The notes: generated by a model not told the origin, from the sequence alone. A stretch of 64,000 nt of DNA from Gordonibacter sp034932485 (GCA_034932485.1 JAYFOQ010000010.1:1-64000); one strand, 5' to 3'; numbered from the stretch's first letter, positions 1 to 9,165 are shown. Numbers and translations: made by a program.

Positions 1-78
1 CTTGACCGGGATCTCTCCCTCGAGAACCAATCTCGCGGCGGAGAGCTTGAATTGCCTGTCGTAGCGTTTTCCTGGCAT
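1..78 (-). CDS. IS3-type transposase OrfA, N-terminal fragment cut by window edge
   Basis: The first 26 codons read on the minus strand start MPGKRYDRQFKLSAARLVLE, the usual beginning of the helix-turn-helix subunit (Transposase_8 type) of IS3-family transposases, which binds the element's terminal repeats. An AAAGGTG ribosome site sits just upstream of the ATG at 78. The gene leaves the window on the left, so whether it is intact, and whether an OrfB follows, cannot be seen. A tRNA gene lies about 200 bases away. Confidence 0.75.
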   Translation of the reverse strand, partial: MPGKRYDRQFKLSAARLVLEGEIPVK

Positions 79-227
79 AGTTTGAACACCTTTCCAATCG
101 AAACGCTCGATTCTCCGTGTCCATTATATTGTCCCAGTCCAGTTTTAATTATAGATCAACGAAGGGATACTCACCTAAGCGAATGACCCCTGCCTGACAA
201 TACCCAAGTAGACATCGTAAATTAAAA

Positions 228-267
228 GCTCGGCCTGCTTTAGCGTGTAAACTAAAACAGACCGAGC
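228..267 (-). terminator. Rho-independent terminator of the tRNA-Glu transcript
   Basis: A 16-bp stem with two G-U pairs and an 8-base loop is followed on the minus strand by TTTTAATTT. It lies 11 bases after the CCA end of the tRNA gene and so probably ends that transcript. Confidence 0.8.
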
Positions 268-277
268 GTTACAATCA

Positions 278-352
278 TGGTGCCCCCAACGGGAATCGAA
301 CCCGTGTCTCAGCCTTGAAAGGGCCGCGTCCTGACCTCTAGACTATGGGGAC
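278..352 (-). tRNA. tRNA-Glu (anticodon UUC)
   Basis: The minus strand folds into a full cloverleaf: acceptor stem GTCCCCA/TGGGGGC (7 bp with one G-U), anticodon loop CTTTCAA with anticodon TTC, T-arm containing GGGTTCGATTCCC, discriminator A and an encoded CCA. It reads the GAA and GAG codons. The length of 75 nt and the sequence resemble bacterial tRNA-Glu. Confidence 0.96.
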
Positions 353-386
353 TATAGTGTTTTCTTTTGCAGAAAACAGCCTGCAT

Positions 387-415
387 ATTATCGCAAAGCA
401 TACCAAGCATTGCAA
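387..415 (-). promoter_or_regulatory. Promoter of tRNA-Glu
   Basis: On the minus strand a TTGCAA -35 box is followed after 17 bases by GATAAT, about 35 bases before the mature tRNA 5' end. The region upstream (about 420-450) is very A/T-rich and may act as an UP element. Confidence 0.65.
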
Positions 416-551
416 TAGATAATTTTTAAAAAATTAAAAATTTTAGCGCGTCGTCACCGCACCTCACCAGCCACCCAAAACCATACGCAGGAACTACCTA
501 CCAGCTAGCGGCTCGCATCTTTCCAGAATACCCTCAACATAAGGGAAATCG

Positions 552-983
552 CTACGATTTCGTCTTAAACGAGTTGCCGCATTTCGGACACGTTACCTCA
601 ACGGAGCCCTTACCCTTAGGCACCCGCAAGCGCTGACCACAATGCTCGCAACGATAAAACCGGTAATCTTTACCATAATTACGCTGCTCACGTATTCGGG
701 CAAGCAGCTTCGTAAGTGGCTCCATCGCCCGCTCCCTTATCTGCAAGTATGCACGATTCTCGCGGCTGCGAGCGGCAGTATTCTTTGACAACATACGGAA
801 ATAGCAATAGACAAGACAAGTTATCATCAGCATGGAGAGCACCCAGCGTGTTACTCCGTCGCCAACAAACAACCCTATAATCAATACTACAAAAGCAGCC
901 CAAATAAAGAACCGCGCAAGCTCATCAGGACCGTTGCGGCCTATCATCAAACGTTGTATACGCTCACTAAACTTACCCGCCAC
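552..983 (-). CDS. Zinc-ribbon membrane protein
   Basis: A protein of about 143 residues with two predicted membrane segments near its N-terminal third, a basic linker, and a C-terminal zinc ribbon of two CxxC pairs (CEHC and CPKC about 17 residues apart). Small proteins of this build, with a GRNG(x)D(E/Q)L motif before the membrane segments, occur widely in Gram-positive bacteria and have no assigned function. I prefer the GTG at 983 because AGGAAGG lies 8-11 bases upstream. The frame stays open to an ATG at 1049, so a longer form is possible. It is divergent from the glycosyltransferase at 1249. Confidence 0.75.
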   Translation of the reverse strand: MAGKFSERIQRLMIGRNGPDELARFFIWAAFVVLIIGLFVGDGVTRWVLSMLMITCLVYCYFRMLSKNTAARSRENRAYLQIRERAMEPLTKLLARIREQRNYGKDYRFYRCEHCGQRLRVPKGKGSVEVTCPKCGNSFKTKS

Positions 984-1182
984 AATGCCCACGACCTTCC
1001 TCAATACGGAGCCCCCGGTGCACCTCCCACGGCTACCTTTTCTCCACACCGGAGCACTGCGGCACCTAGTCTATACGATACTGCCACGCGATCTGTTTCG
1101 TTCGTCGTCCGTCATAATTCCGTTACAGAAAAAGAACACGCCGCGAGTACTTCAAGCCGGTACTTCAAACATGCGGTCGGTT

Positions 1183-1206
1183 ACATAGGTTCCGTGGAAC
1201 CTATGT
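1183..1206. promoter_or_regulatory. Perfect 10-bp inverted repeat in a divergent promoter region
   Basis: ACATAGGTTC-CGTG-GAACCTATGT lies between two divergently transcribed genes, 43 bases before the glycosyltransferase start. No T-run follows, so an operator or a leader hairpin is more likely than a terminator. A short repeat TACTTCAA occurs about 30 bases upstream. The function is unknown. Confidence 0.4.
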
Positions 1207-1248
1207 CTCTAACATCTGAAGTAGCTCCAATAACCGCACTGTTAGAGT

Positions 1249-2739
1249 ATGATGAAGGGCATGAATAACGATGAGACGGCTATGCCGCACCCAACACACG
1301 AGCCATCACCCACCGCAGCCAATCTGACGGCTCCCGTGAATCATACCGAAGACCCCGTTGCCCACAATGACAAACGGGAGATCCGTCACGCTTCCCAACC
1401 GGTAGCCTCCTTGGGCGACGATACCCCTGACCCACCAGCACTCGAGCCCATGCGGCCAACCGTGCTAGTTATGCACGCCTCAGTGGGATCGGGTCATCGT
1501 AGCGCAGCCATGGCTATCGCCCAGGCGTTCGAACTGCTGCGCGACGAAGCCATTCAATCTAACTCCGGAGACGCCTCGGACAACGAAACCCGTCCACAGG
1601 ATGCGCTTTCAATCCCACCCGATCTTCAGGTGGAGGTTATCGACATTCTCGACTGGGGTCGTATTGTGTTTGACGGAGATCACGCCGCTTCGCTGTTCAC
1701 GGGAGCGACTCGCCCACTCTATGATCTTACCTGGCGCTATACACTCACAGGGCGTCTCCTGTGGGCCGGCGGTACTATATGGTCGCGCACGATGTACCCC
1801 GCATTCACCGATCATGTCAAGAAAATACGTCCCTTGGCTATCGTATGCACCCACATCACCGCAGCAAACGTGGCCGTAGGCGCACGTATGCTCTCGGGCC
1901 TTGAATTCCCCATCGTATGCGTGCCAACCGACTATGAGACGGAAGGCTTGTGGCCGCACCGTGGCGGCGACCTTTTCTGTGTAGCAACCGAAGCTATGGC
2001 CGAAACACTACGCCCGCGCAAAGTAGCCGATGAACGCATCCTTATCACCGGTATCCCCACGCGAGAAGACTTCCGCCGCACCTACAATAAATCTGAGACA
2101 CGCAAACGATTGGGCTTACCGCAAGATAAGCAGATAGTGCTAGCCCTGGCTGGCGCATACTTACCTCGACCCTATGTGCATTTCCGTGAAGCGCTCGACA
2201 AGGTACTTCCTTACCTACACCGCTTCGGAGATATGCACTTAGCTATTGTGGCTGGCAAAGATGCCGACTACGCTCGTCATCTGCGTCAGGAATGTAACGA
2301 GCTAGGGCTCACCAACGTAACGGTGCTAGAATATGTAGATGGAATGGCAGCACTTATGGCTGCAAGCGACCTGGTCATCTGTAAGTCGGGCGGTCTCGTG
2401 GTCACCGAATGCCTTTGTGCGCAGGTCCCCATGATTTTATTAGGTCGTGCTTATGGGCAAGAAAAGGTTAATGTAAACATGCTCACTGCAACCGGTTCCG
2501 CCATGCACGTAACCACAGCCCGCGAGTTATTGGACACCCTAGGCCACATAAACAGTAATCCCGAAAGCATCCGAGCCATGCTGGTGAATGGCAGCTTTCT
2601 ACGCAAGCCCGATGCTGCACGCGACATCGCTCGAGCTACCCTCGATTTGGCAGCACATCCCAAAAACCCTCATGATCCACTCCGCAAAAAGCACTTTGCT
2701 CGTCTTTACTGGGGAGGAAAACCCGCGCACATACGTTAA
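1249..2739 (+). CDS. MGDG-synthase-type glycosyltransferase (glycolipid synthesis)
   Basis: A 496-residue protein. After a disordered N-terminal extension of about 70 residues comes the MGDG-synthase signature VLVMHASVGSGHRSAA, where the family binds its diacylglycerol acceptor. The GT28-type nucleotide-sugar domain follows with the late motif KSGGLVVTECLC. Relatives such as UgtP transfer a sugar from UDP-glucose or UDP-galactose to diacylglycerol at the cytoplasmic face of the membrane, making glycolipids and lipoteichoic acid anchors. Start choice among the ATGs at 1249, 1252 and 1261 is uncertain, since the AAGGG is very close to the last. The precise sugar donor cannot be told. The helicase gene follows after 91 bases on the same strand. 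Confidence 0.85.
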   Translation: MMKGMNNDETAMPHPTHEPSPTAANLTAPVNHTEDPVAHNDKREIRHASQPVASLGDDTPDPPALEPMRPTVLVMHASVGSGHRSAAMAIAQAFELLRDEAIQSNSGDASDNETRPQDALSIPPDLQVEVIDILDWGRIVFDGDHAASLFTGATRPLYDLTWRYTLTGRLLWAGGTIWSRTMYPAFTDHVKKIRPLAIVCTHITAANVAVGARMLSGLEFPIVCVPTDYETEGLWPHRGGDLFCVATEAMAETLRPRKVADERILITGIPTREDFRRTYNKSETRKRLGLPQDKQIVLALAGAYLPRPYVHFREALDKVLPYLHRFGDMHLAIVAGKDADYARHLRQECNELGLTNVTVLEYVDGMAALMAASDLVICKSGGLVVTECLCAQVPMILLGRAYGQEKVNVNMLTATGSAMHVTTARELLDTLGHINSNPESIRAMLVNGSFLRKPDAARDIARATLDLAAHPKNPHDPLRKKHFARLYWGGKPAHIR

Positions 2740-2830
2740 GGAACTTCCTCTTACCCCCCCCCCTGACAACCATCAAGTTGTCTACATGAACCTACCAGTA
2801 TTACTTCCCGAAAGGAACGAACCGATAAGC

Positions 2831-4351
2831 ATGACGCAATTCAATGAACTGGGGCTTTCCCCCACCTCTCTGGACGCCATAGTACGACTGGGCTACACCG
2901 ATCCCACTCCCGTACAAAAGCAAGCTATTCCCCTGGTACTGGAAGGACGCGATCTTATCGCTGCCGCCAAAACCGGTACGGGTAAGACGGCCGCATTCTC
3001 GCTACCCTCACTCGATAAATTGAACCACGCACAGGGCGGTCAAGGACCACTCATGCTCGTCGTTACCCCCACACGTGAGTTGGCGCAGCAAATTGGCGAA
3101 GTATGCGGCTCCATCGCTGCGTCCACCCATCACCGCATTCTCACGATTGTTGGGGGTATGTCTTACGAGCCTCAAATTCGCCAGCTAAAGCACGGCGTTG
3201 ACGTGCTCATTGCCACCCCAGGGCGTCTGGTCGATCTAATGGAACAGGGTGCCGTACGCCTCGGCAACGTAAACGTATTGGTACTGGATGAGGCCGATCG
3301 CATGTTAGACATGGGGTTCTGGCCCGCAATGAAGAAAATTATCGGCGCTACGCCCGATACGCGACAAACACTCCTCTTCTCTGCAACCATCGACCGCTCT
3401 ATTATGTCGAGCGTCGGAAAACTATTGCACAACCCCGCCATGGTAGAGATTGCACATAAGGGAGAAACAGCAGACACTGTTGAACAGTTCATTGTGCGCT
3501 CACCACAAGCACTGAAACCAGCACTACTTAAGGCAGTGTTAAACGAAAAAGGTGCAGAGCGCATTATCGTATTCACTCGCACACGCAGTCGAGCGGATTC
3601 CACCTGCCGTCGCTTAAAGCGTATGGGCTATACGGCCGAGGCTATCCACTCCGATCGCAGCCAAAACCAGCGTCGTCGTGCCTTAGACAACTTCACCAAT
3701 GGCACCACCAACATACTGGTAGCCACCGACGTACTGGCACGCGGCATTGACGTTGAAAATGTCGACCACGTAATCAACTACGACCTACCCACACAACCCG
3801 AAGACTATGTACACCGCATAGGCCGCACCGGGCGTGCTGGTGAAGAAGGTTGGGCGATTTCGTTTGTTAGTCCAGAAACAGAAGAAGCCCTACGTGATAT
3901 CCAAAAGCTCATTAAACGCGATATTCCCGAAATGGAAATAGCCAGTTTTGACGCAAATGAAGCCGAAGCAGAAGCTGCTTCGCGCGCAACGCGAAGCAAT
4001 GCGCGACGCGATCCTGATATTGCGCAAGCCGCACGTGAGATGGCAAAGCGTGAAAAACGCAAGGAGAAAGCCCGCGAAGCGGCAGCCGAGGAAAAAACTA
4101 CTCCCTCGCAAAATAATGCCTCAAAGCGCAAGAAGAAACCAACCGGAAGCAGTGGGTCTCAGCCCAATCGACAACACCCCGCGAATCAAGGTGGCAAGCA
4201 GGGAGCTTCGTCAAACGGTGGACAGCCTCAACACAGACAAACACAAGCAAAGCGTCAAAATTCCGCCAGACCGTCAAACGGAGGCAGCGATCTACGTCCC
4301 GGCCGCGCACATCGTGCCGCGGTAGCCAAGCAGCGCAATCGTCGAGGGTAG
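2831..4351 (+). CDS. DEAD-box ATP-dependent RNA helicase (RhlE-like)
   Basis: A 506-residue protein with all SF2 DEAD-box motifs in order: Q motif (GYTDPTPVQKQAIP), Walker A (AKTGTGKT), PTRELA, TPGR, DEAD (VLDEADRML), SAT, ARGID and HRIGRTGRAG. The last 130 residues or so form a low-complexity tail rich in Lys, Arg, Gln and Asn, typical of RNA-binding tails in RhlE/CsdA types. It unwinds short RNA duplexes in ribosome assembly or mRNA turnover. The ATG at 2831 begins the conserved MTQFNELGLS segment; an AAAGGA lies about 14 bases upstream. The frame is open further upstream across the end of the preceding gene, but that part looks non-coding. Confidence 0.92.
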   Translation: MTQFNELGLSPTSLDAIVRLGYTDPTPVQKQAIPLVLEGRDLIAAAKTGTGKTAAFSLPSLDKLNHAQGGQGPLMLVVTPTRELAQQIGEVCGSIAASTHHRILTIVGGMSYEPQIRQLKHGVDVLIATPGRLVDLMEQGAVRLGNVNVLVLDEADRMLDMGFWPAMKKIIGATPDTRQTLLFSATIDRSIMSSVGKLLHNPAMVEIAHKGETADTVEQFIVRSPQALKPALLKAVLNEKGAERIIVFTRTRSRADSTCRRLKRMGYTAEAIHSDRSQNQRRRALDNFTNGTTNILVATDVLARGIDVENVDHVINYDLPTQPEDYVHRIGRTGRAGEEGWAISFVSPETEEALRDIQKLIKRDIPEMEIASFDANEAEAEAASRATRSNARRDPDIAQAAREMAKREKRKEKAREAAAEEKTTPSQNNASKRKKKPTGSSGSQPNRQHPANQGGKQGASSNGGQPQHRQTQAKRQNSARPSNGGSDLRPGRAHRAAVAKQRNRRG

Positions 4352-4360
4352 CAGTTTAAT

Positions 4361-4393
4361 CCGACGCGCAATTTGCATCATATTGCGCGTCGG
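4361..4393. terminator. Bidirectional terminator between convergent genes
   Basis: A perfect 12-bp stem CCGACGCGCAAT / ATTGCGCGTCGG with a 9-base loop lies between the helicase stop and the 3' end of the minus-strand gene at 4401. It lacks a strong T-run on either side. Confidence 0.6.
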
Positions 4394-4400
4394 GGCCACC

Positions 4401-4700
4401 CTACCCCAAAGGATCCTTGTTTTGATTGGCCGCCACGCGTACCAAGCGATTTCCAACCCACATGAGGCCAATAAGAACGAGAGCAACGCCGACGACAAGG
4501 AACCACTCTCCCTGCAGCAATTCAGCCAATAAGAAGAATACTGCTGCTGCGGCAGCAAAAATTAACACGAGCATACCCACAGCAACAATGGCCGTCCCCA
4601 AAATGCGAGCACGACGCCCTTCTATAGGCTCCGAAGTCTCGTCTTGCCGCCGCTCTTCAAACGCCTTTTCTTTCGCCACCATGCTAGGATCTTCCTCCAT
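4401..4700 (-). CDS. Small two-span membrane protein
   Basis: A 99-residue protein. A charged, Glu-rich N-terminal 30 residues precede two hydrophobic segments (about residues 33-60 and 66-85) rich in Ala, Val and Leu, and a short basic tail. No catalytic motif is visible and I do not recognise a family. The frame, membrane topology and isolation from other ORFs argue for a real gene. It faces the helicase 3' end across a shared hairpin. Confidence 0.6.
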   Translation of the reverse strand: MEEDPSMVAKEKAFEERRQDETSEPIEGRRARILGTAIVAVGMLVLIFAAAAAVFFLLAELLQGEWFLVVGVALVLIGLMWVGNRLVRVAANQNKDPLG

Positions 4701-4758
4701 TACGCGCTCTTCACGTCACACTCATGCAAAGTAAATAGTTGCCCTACCGCACAAATGC

Positions 4759-5130
4759 TCATGGTACGCTTTTTGTAGCAACAATCGCTACACCCGTTCC
4801 GCAAACATCGGCGATAAGAACATCGCCCGCCGCAACTGGCGCAGCAAGCTTCATGGTACAACAAGCCTGCAGAACCTCAGCCATACACTGTTTAGGTATG
4901 GGAGACACAGTCTTGACGCTAACAGGCTCGAAGCACCCAGCCACCGGGACAACAGCCGTAACCATACGCTGCGGAGCCGTTGCCTCTTGAGTGGCGTACA
5001 GCTCACCACGCTTGCATGTATTACCCACCACTTCAACAACACCACCGCACGCGTCGAGGCATACTTCGAGTAAACACCCAAGCGGGCAGCAGACACACGT
5101 AAAGGTAACAACCTCAATAGCTTGCTGCAT
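4759..5130 (-). CDS. DUF1667 family redox-associated protein
   Basis: A 123-residue Cys-rich protein beginning with the CVCCPLGC arrangement and a further NTCKRG motif, typical of DUF1667 proteins. These are regularly encoded right after GlpA-type and pyridine-nucleotide-disulfide-type flavoproteins and are presumed to be an electron-transfer or cluster-carrying partner (inferred from context, not proven). The ATG at 5130 has GGGAGAGG six bases upstream. The gene starts 14 bases after the stop codon of the large flavoprotein gene, so the two are almost certainly co-transcribed. Confidence 0.85.
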   Translation of the reverse strand: MQQAIEVVTFTCVCCPLGCLLEVCLDACGGVVEVVGNTCKRGELYATQEATAPQRMVTAVVPVAGCFEPVSVKTVSPIPKQCMAEVLQACCTMKLAAPVAAGDVLIADVCGTGVAIVATKSVP

Positions 5131-5144
5131 CAAGCATCCTCTCC

Positions 5145-8100
5145 CTATACCAACTCAGACGGCGAAGGCGACACAAGGTCGACGGAAGGCAAAGGGTCAC
5201 GCATGGTACCCGTCTCCGCACAGCTTATCGCACGCACACGCAACGAGCTGAACCGAGCTACTTCAACACCAGAAAGAGTAATTTGCACCATCTCGGCGGG
5301 CACTGCCACCAAGGTCTTAGCTTTCTTAATCAGACTTACCGAACCATCGTGCGCAATGCCCTCAACAAAGAAACGGGGCTCACACAGCGCATTGGATACA
5401 CGCAGTGAAAGCGTGAACCGCTCGTCGGGACCCATAGATGCATCGAGCGCCTGCGGAACAACATAACGAACACCCTCGCCCGCCCTCATGGGTACTGCTC
5501 CTATACTCGCTGGCCCAAAACCTTCCTCAAGATCCACCACCGAACCCCTACGTGCCCCATCGAGAGCGTCATCAACCTCCGACACATCCCTACTGCTCGC
5601 CATCTTGTGTGCATAGGCGGCCGCAGCAGCTCCAGCAACTTCTCCTTCAGCCGATGCATGATCCACCAAATCGTGAACATGTAAAGCATTTCCGCAAGCG
5701 AACAGACCAGGTACCTCGGTAGCGCATCGATTGTCCACACGTGCACCACCCGTCACTGCATCAAGGGTCACCCCTGCCGTCTTCGCTATCTCGTTTTCAG
5801 GAATTAATCCCACCGATAGCAGCAAGGTATCGCACGCAACACGTTGCTCAGTGCCAGGTATGGGATCAAGCGTATGAGGATCAACCTGCGACACATACAC
5901 TGCCTCAAGGCGCCCCGAACCCTCTAAACGTGTAACCGTACTGCTTAAATGTAGAGGAATTCCGAAGTCGTCGAGGCATTGCACAATATTGCGACGAAGA
6001 CCCGACGGATAAGGCATAAGCTCATGCACGCCAACCACTTCGGCCCCTTGGGATACCAAGCGTCGTGCCATAATAAGACCAATATCGCCCGAGCCCAGAA
6101 TAACAGCACGCCGTCCCGGTAGACTACCCTGTAGATTCATAAAATTTTGCGCACTACCAGCCGAGAATACACCCGACGGGCGGTCCCCTGACATACAAAG
6201 CGCACCTTGCCCGCGCTCACGCGAGCCGGTCGCAAGCACAACAGCTCGGGCGCGCGCAGCACAACTCCCCACACTTCCAACTATATGCACGCACAACATA
6301 CCACCCTCATCGGGCGGATCTACCGACAATACTGAGGCATCGGTCATAACAGTAATACCCGACCGTTCCTCACCCGTAAAAGGTAAACTTTTTTTGGTTA
6401 GCGCAGCGATCTCGCGAGAAGCATATTCAGGACCGGTTAGTTCTTCGCCAAAACGATGCAAACCAAAGCCATTATGTACACACTGTTTCAAAATACCGCC
6501 AAGCTTCATCTCGCGGTCTATCACCAAAACAGCCTGCGCCCCACTCTGCGCCGCAGCGAGTGCAGCCGCAATGCCAGCCGCGCCACCACCCACCACCGCC
6601 ACATCATAAACATTCAATTCTGATGCGTTTAAAACAGGGGAAGCAACCATACCCTGCTCCGAAAGCTCTTCTTTGTGTGCAAGCTCCACGTAATCAGATC
6701 GCGCTGCGGCAACCAGAGGCGAACCAGGCCCCCGCTTATCCCACCTATCGGGAGAGACCCCTAATTCAGCCGCCACAATCTTCGCAGTCTCAGGCAAGCA
6801 GAAACCACCATGACACCGACCCATAGTTGCGCCCGTACGCCACTTCAACGCATCCAGCGATAACACAGGCACCGGTCCATGCAAAGCTGCGACAATATCG
6901 GCTTCGGTAACCTTGCGGCATCGACACACCACGTGTCCTTCTCGCGGATCGATATCGATAGCCCGAGCACGCTGCTCTTCATCCATAAGCGCAAACGGCA
7001 CTCTAACGCTTCGATATGCATCGAAATCAACACGCTTTGAAGCATCAAGCAACTCTGCGATCTGCCTTGCTATATCCACCGCCACAGCAGGCGCCGAGGT
7101 AAGACCCGGAGAGTCAAAGCAAGCTATATTAAAGAAACCCGGCGCATCGTCTGGTTGACCAATAATAAAGTCACCCACCTCCGAGGAAGCACGCAAACCT
7201 GCGAAGTTTGTAATCGTTCCACGAGCGGTAATACCCGGCCATGTCTTGCGCGCCGATTCAAGTACCTGCTTAAGCCCCTCCGTTGTCGTAGACACGTCGG
7301 TCTTACTCGATTGATCAACGGCGCTTGGGCCCACCAAAAGATTACCGTAAACATCTGGAGCCACCAACACACCTTTACCCGCCTGAGAGGGTGCTTGAAA
7401 TATCGTATGAGAAAACAGTGCCCCAAAGTCAGAATCGTACAAGCGATATTCCCCACGACGGGGAACAATGCGTAGTATCTGCTTGCTTACTAAGTTATTT
7501 ATTTCATCGGCGAATACGCCAGCGGCGTTCACAACCGCACGAGCCGCCACACACACTCCCGACTCTGTCATCACGTTATAACGCGGAGCATTTGAAGAAG
7601 CTTCATTAGACGACACTAAACGCTCAATCTCACACACCCGCTCATTAAACCGTAATCGCGCACCGTACCTTACCGCTTGCTCCATACAAGCTAGCGTTAC
7701 AGCATAAGGATCGCAGATAGCCCCCGTCTCAGCCAGTAATGCCCCTCGCACGTTCGGGTTCACCTCAGGCTCAAGCGTAAGCACTTCGTCGGCCGCAAGT
7801 TCCCTCACTCCCGCTACGCCATTTGCCACAGCACGCGCCAACAACCGATGCACACTTTTTAAATCATCATCAGAGAACGCTAGCACCAGCGAGCCGTTAC
7901 GCTGATAGGAAAACCCCAGCTCGTCTGCCCACTGGGAAAACAAACGCGACCCCTCCACGTTATAGAACGCCTTCAACGTACCAGGTGCCGGATCGTAACC
8001 AGCATGCACGATACCGGAGTTGGCGCGAGTGGCACCACAGGCAAGGTCGTTGCCTGCTTCTAAAACCACCGTACTAATTTGGTAACGGCAAAGCTCACGC

Positions 8101-8171
8101 GCACAGGCGGCACCAGCAACGCCCGCACCAACGACAACAACATCGCAACTTAATATGTTTTCATTATCCAT
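5145..8171 (-). CDS. GlpA-type FAD dehydrogenase fused to a second FAD/NAD oxidoreductase
   Basis: A 1008-residue fusion of two flavoproteins that are normally separate neighbouring genes. Residues 10-380 form a DAO-type FAD domain (VVVVGAGVAGAA near residue 13), as in anaerobic glycerol-3-phosphate dehydrogenase and L-2-hydroxyglutarate oxidase. Residues 410-475 form a BFD-like [2Fe-2S] domain with Cys416, Cys418, Cys453 and Cys458. From about residue 515 a pyridine-nucleotide-disulfide-type domain follows (GGGAAG at 528-533; a second dinucleotide fold around AVILGSGDIGLI). A likely role is oxidation of glycerol-3-phosphate or a similar hydroxy acid, with electrons passed through the cluster and the second flavin. 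The substrate is not established, and no glpK or glpF is in view. It forms an operon with the DUF1667 gene downstream. Confidence 0.87.
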   Translation of the reverse strand: MDNENILSCDVVVVGAGVAGAACARELCRYQISTVVLEAGNDLACGATRANSGIVHAGYDPAPGTLKAFYNVEGSRLFSQWADELGFSYQRNGSLVLAFSDDDLKSVHRLLARAVANGVAGVRELAADEVLTLEPEVNPNVRGALLAETGAICDPYAVTLACMEQAVRYGARLRFNERVCEIERLVSSNEASSNAPRYNVMTESGVCVAARAVVNAAGVFADEINNLVSKQILRIVPRRGEYRLYDSDFGALFSHTIFQAPSQAGKGVLVAPDVYGNLLVGPSAVDQSSKTDVSTTTEGLKQVLESARKTWPGITARGTITNFAGLRASSEVGDFIIGQPDDAPGFFNIACFDSPGLTSAPAVAVDIARQIAELLDASKRVDFDAYRSVRVPFALMDEEQRARAIDIDPREGHVVCRCRKVTEADIVAALHGPVPVLSLDALKWRTGATMGRCHGGFCLPETAKIVAAELGVSPDRWDKRGPGSPLVAAARSDYVELAHKEELSEQGMVASPVLNASELNVYDVAVVGGGAAGIAAALAAAQSGAQAVLVIDREMKLGGILKQCVHNGFGLHRFGEELTGPEYASREIAALTKKSLPFTGEERSGITVMTDASVLSVDPPDEGGMLCVHIVGSVGSCAARARAVVLATGSRERGQGALCMSGDRPSGVFSAGSAQNFMNLQGSLPGRRAVILGSGDIGLIMARRLVSQGAEVVGVHELMPYPSGLRRNIVQCLDDFGIPLHLSSTVTRLEGSGRLEAVYVSQVDPHTLDPIPGTEQRVACDTLLLSVGLIPENEIAKTAGVTLDAVTGGARVDNRCATEVPGLFACGNALHVHDLVDHASAEGEVAGAAAAAYAHKMASSRDVSEVDDALDGARRGSVVDLEEGFGPASIGAVPMRAGEGVRYVVPQALDASMGPDERFTLSLRVSNALCEPRFFVEGIAHDGSVSLIKKAKTLVAVPAEMVQITLSGVEVARFSSLRVRAISCAETGTMRDPLPSVDLVSPSPSELV

Positions 8172-8272
8172 GTCGTTCAGCTTACTATTTTTACCCGTTG
8201 GGCGAAAGAGCAGACGAGAAATACAGCAAACAGGCTATTGTTAGGCGCGCAAACAAAAGGGAAGGGAGGCCC

Positions 8273-8647
8273 ATGAGAATTGCAGTGGCAAGTGAGGGCC
8301 TAGAAGTAGCACCACGCTTCGGACAGTGCTCAAGCTATATGTGTTATAACGTCGAGTGTGGCGTTATTGTCGACTGCCAGAACATGCCAAACCCCGGCAT
8401 GCCCGCACAAAAGCTTGCATCATTGTTCGATGAGTTCGGTGTCGATGTACTTATCGTAAACACCATTGAGTACGATGTGGCAAACGTTTTTTGTCGCGCA
8501 GGTATCGAGGTTATTGCCAAAGCACACGGCACCGCGCGCGAGGTTGCCCAATCCTATTTAACCCGTACCCTTACGGGTGTGGATGACTTGTGTCACATCG
8601 ACTACGAGCTTGACGAAGAAATCGAATCTGCTTGCTCTCGAGTCTAG
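8273..8647 (+). CDS. NifX/NifB-like dinitrogenase iron-molybdenum cofactor family protein
   Basis: A 124-residue protein with the MRIAVASEG start and compact alpha/beta fold of the NifX/NafY/MTH1175 family, whose members bind metal clusters or cofactors. No nitrogenase genes are present, so nitrogen fixation is not implied. In non-fixing anaerobes such proteins are tied loosely to Fe-S or molybdenum metabolism. The ATG at 8273 is preceded by GGGAGG four bases upstream; the open frame begins earlier at 8198 but lacks a ribosome site. It is divergent from the double flavoprotein gene, sharing a 100-base promoter region, and both concern redox cofactors. Confidence 0.8.
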   Translation: MRIAVASEGLEVAPRFGQCSSYMCYNVECGVIVDCQNMPNPGMPAQKLASLFDEFGVDVLIVNTIEYDVANVFCRAGIEVIAKAHGTAREVAQSYLTRTLTGVDDLCHIDYELDEEIESACSRV

Positions 8648-8757
8648 ATACTCAGTAGGGCCGATCTGTTCACCCCATGTAACTACCAGATACCTCTTTT
8701 GCGCTTTCCTCTAAATCGGAAGCGCTTTACTCTTTATAGACCCCATTCACACAACAA

Positions 8758-8785
8758 CAAAAAAGACCCCGCGTGCGGGGTCTTC
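8758..8785. terminator. Terminator of the infC-rpmI-rplT operon
   Basis: The stem AAGACCCCGC/GCGGGGTCTT with a 3-4 base loop is followed on the minus strand by TTTTTTG, 27 bases after the rplT stop. It could also stop plus-strand transcription from the NifX-like gene. Confidence 0.85.
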
Positions 8786-8811
8786 GTTTAACCTACAAGC
8801 AACCTGTAAAC

Positions 8812-9165
8812 TTACAGGGCCTTCTTGGCAACCTCAACCACAGCAGCAAAAGCGGCAGGATCGTTGATAGCCATGTCAGAGAGCACCTTGCGGTCCAACA
8901 CAACGCCAGCCTTCTTCAGACCATTCATGAACAATGAATAGCTCAAGCCGTTGATGCGAGCAGCTGCGTTAATACGAGTAATCCACAAACGACGGATATC
9001 ACGCTTCTTATTGCGACGGTCGCGATACATGTACTGGAGTGAATGCTGTACCTGCTCTTTGGCGGCACGGTAGGAGCGAGACTTCGCGCCATAGTAACCC
9101 TTTGCGCGATTAAGGACGGTACGACGCTTCTTGTGAGCGTTAACTGCACGCTTGACACGAGGCAT
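8812..9165 (-). CDS. rplT: 50S ribosomal protein L20
   Basis: A 117-residue basic protein starting MPRVKRAVNAHKKRRTVLN, with the conserved AKGYYGAKSRSYRAAKEQ and RDRRNKKRDIRRLWI blocks of L20. It binds 23S rRNA early in large-subunit assembly and in many bacteria also represses its own operon by binding the infC leader. It is the third gene of infC-rpmI-rplT, 17 bases after rpmI. Length is normal for the family. Confidence 0.98.
   Translation of the reverse strand: MPRVKRAVNAHKKRRTVLNRAKGYYGAKSRSYRAAKEQVQHSLQYMYRDRRNKKRDIRRLWITRINAAARINGLSYSLFMNGLKKAGVVLDRKVLSDMAINDPAAFAAVVEVAKKAL

Noticed and set aside
8273..8647. NifX-like gene as a sign of nitrogen fixation
   Set aside because: No nif structural or cofactor genes are present; the family is common in non-fixing anaerobes.
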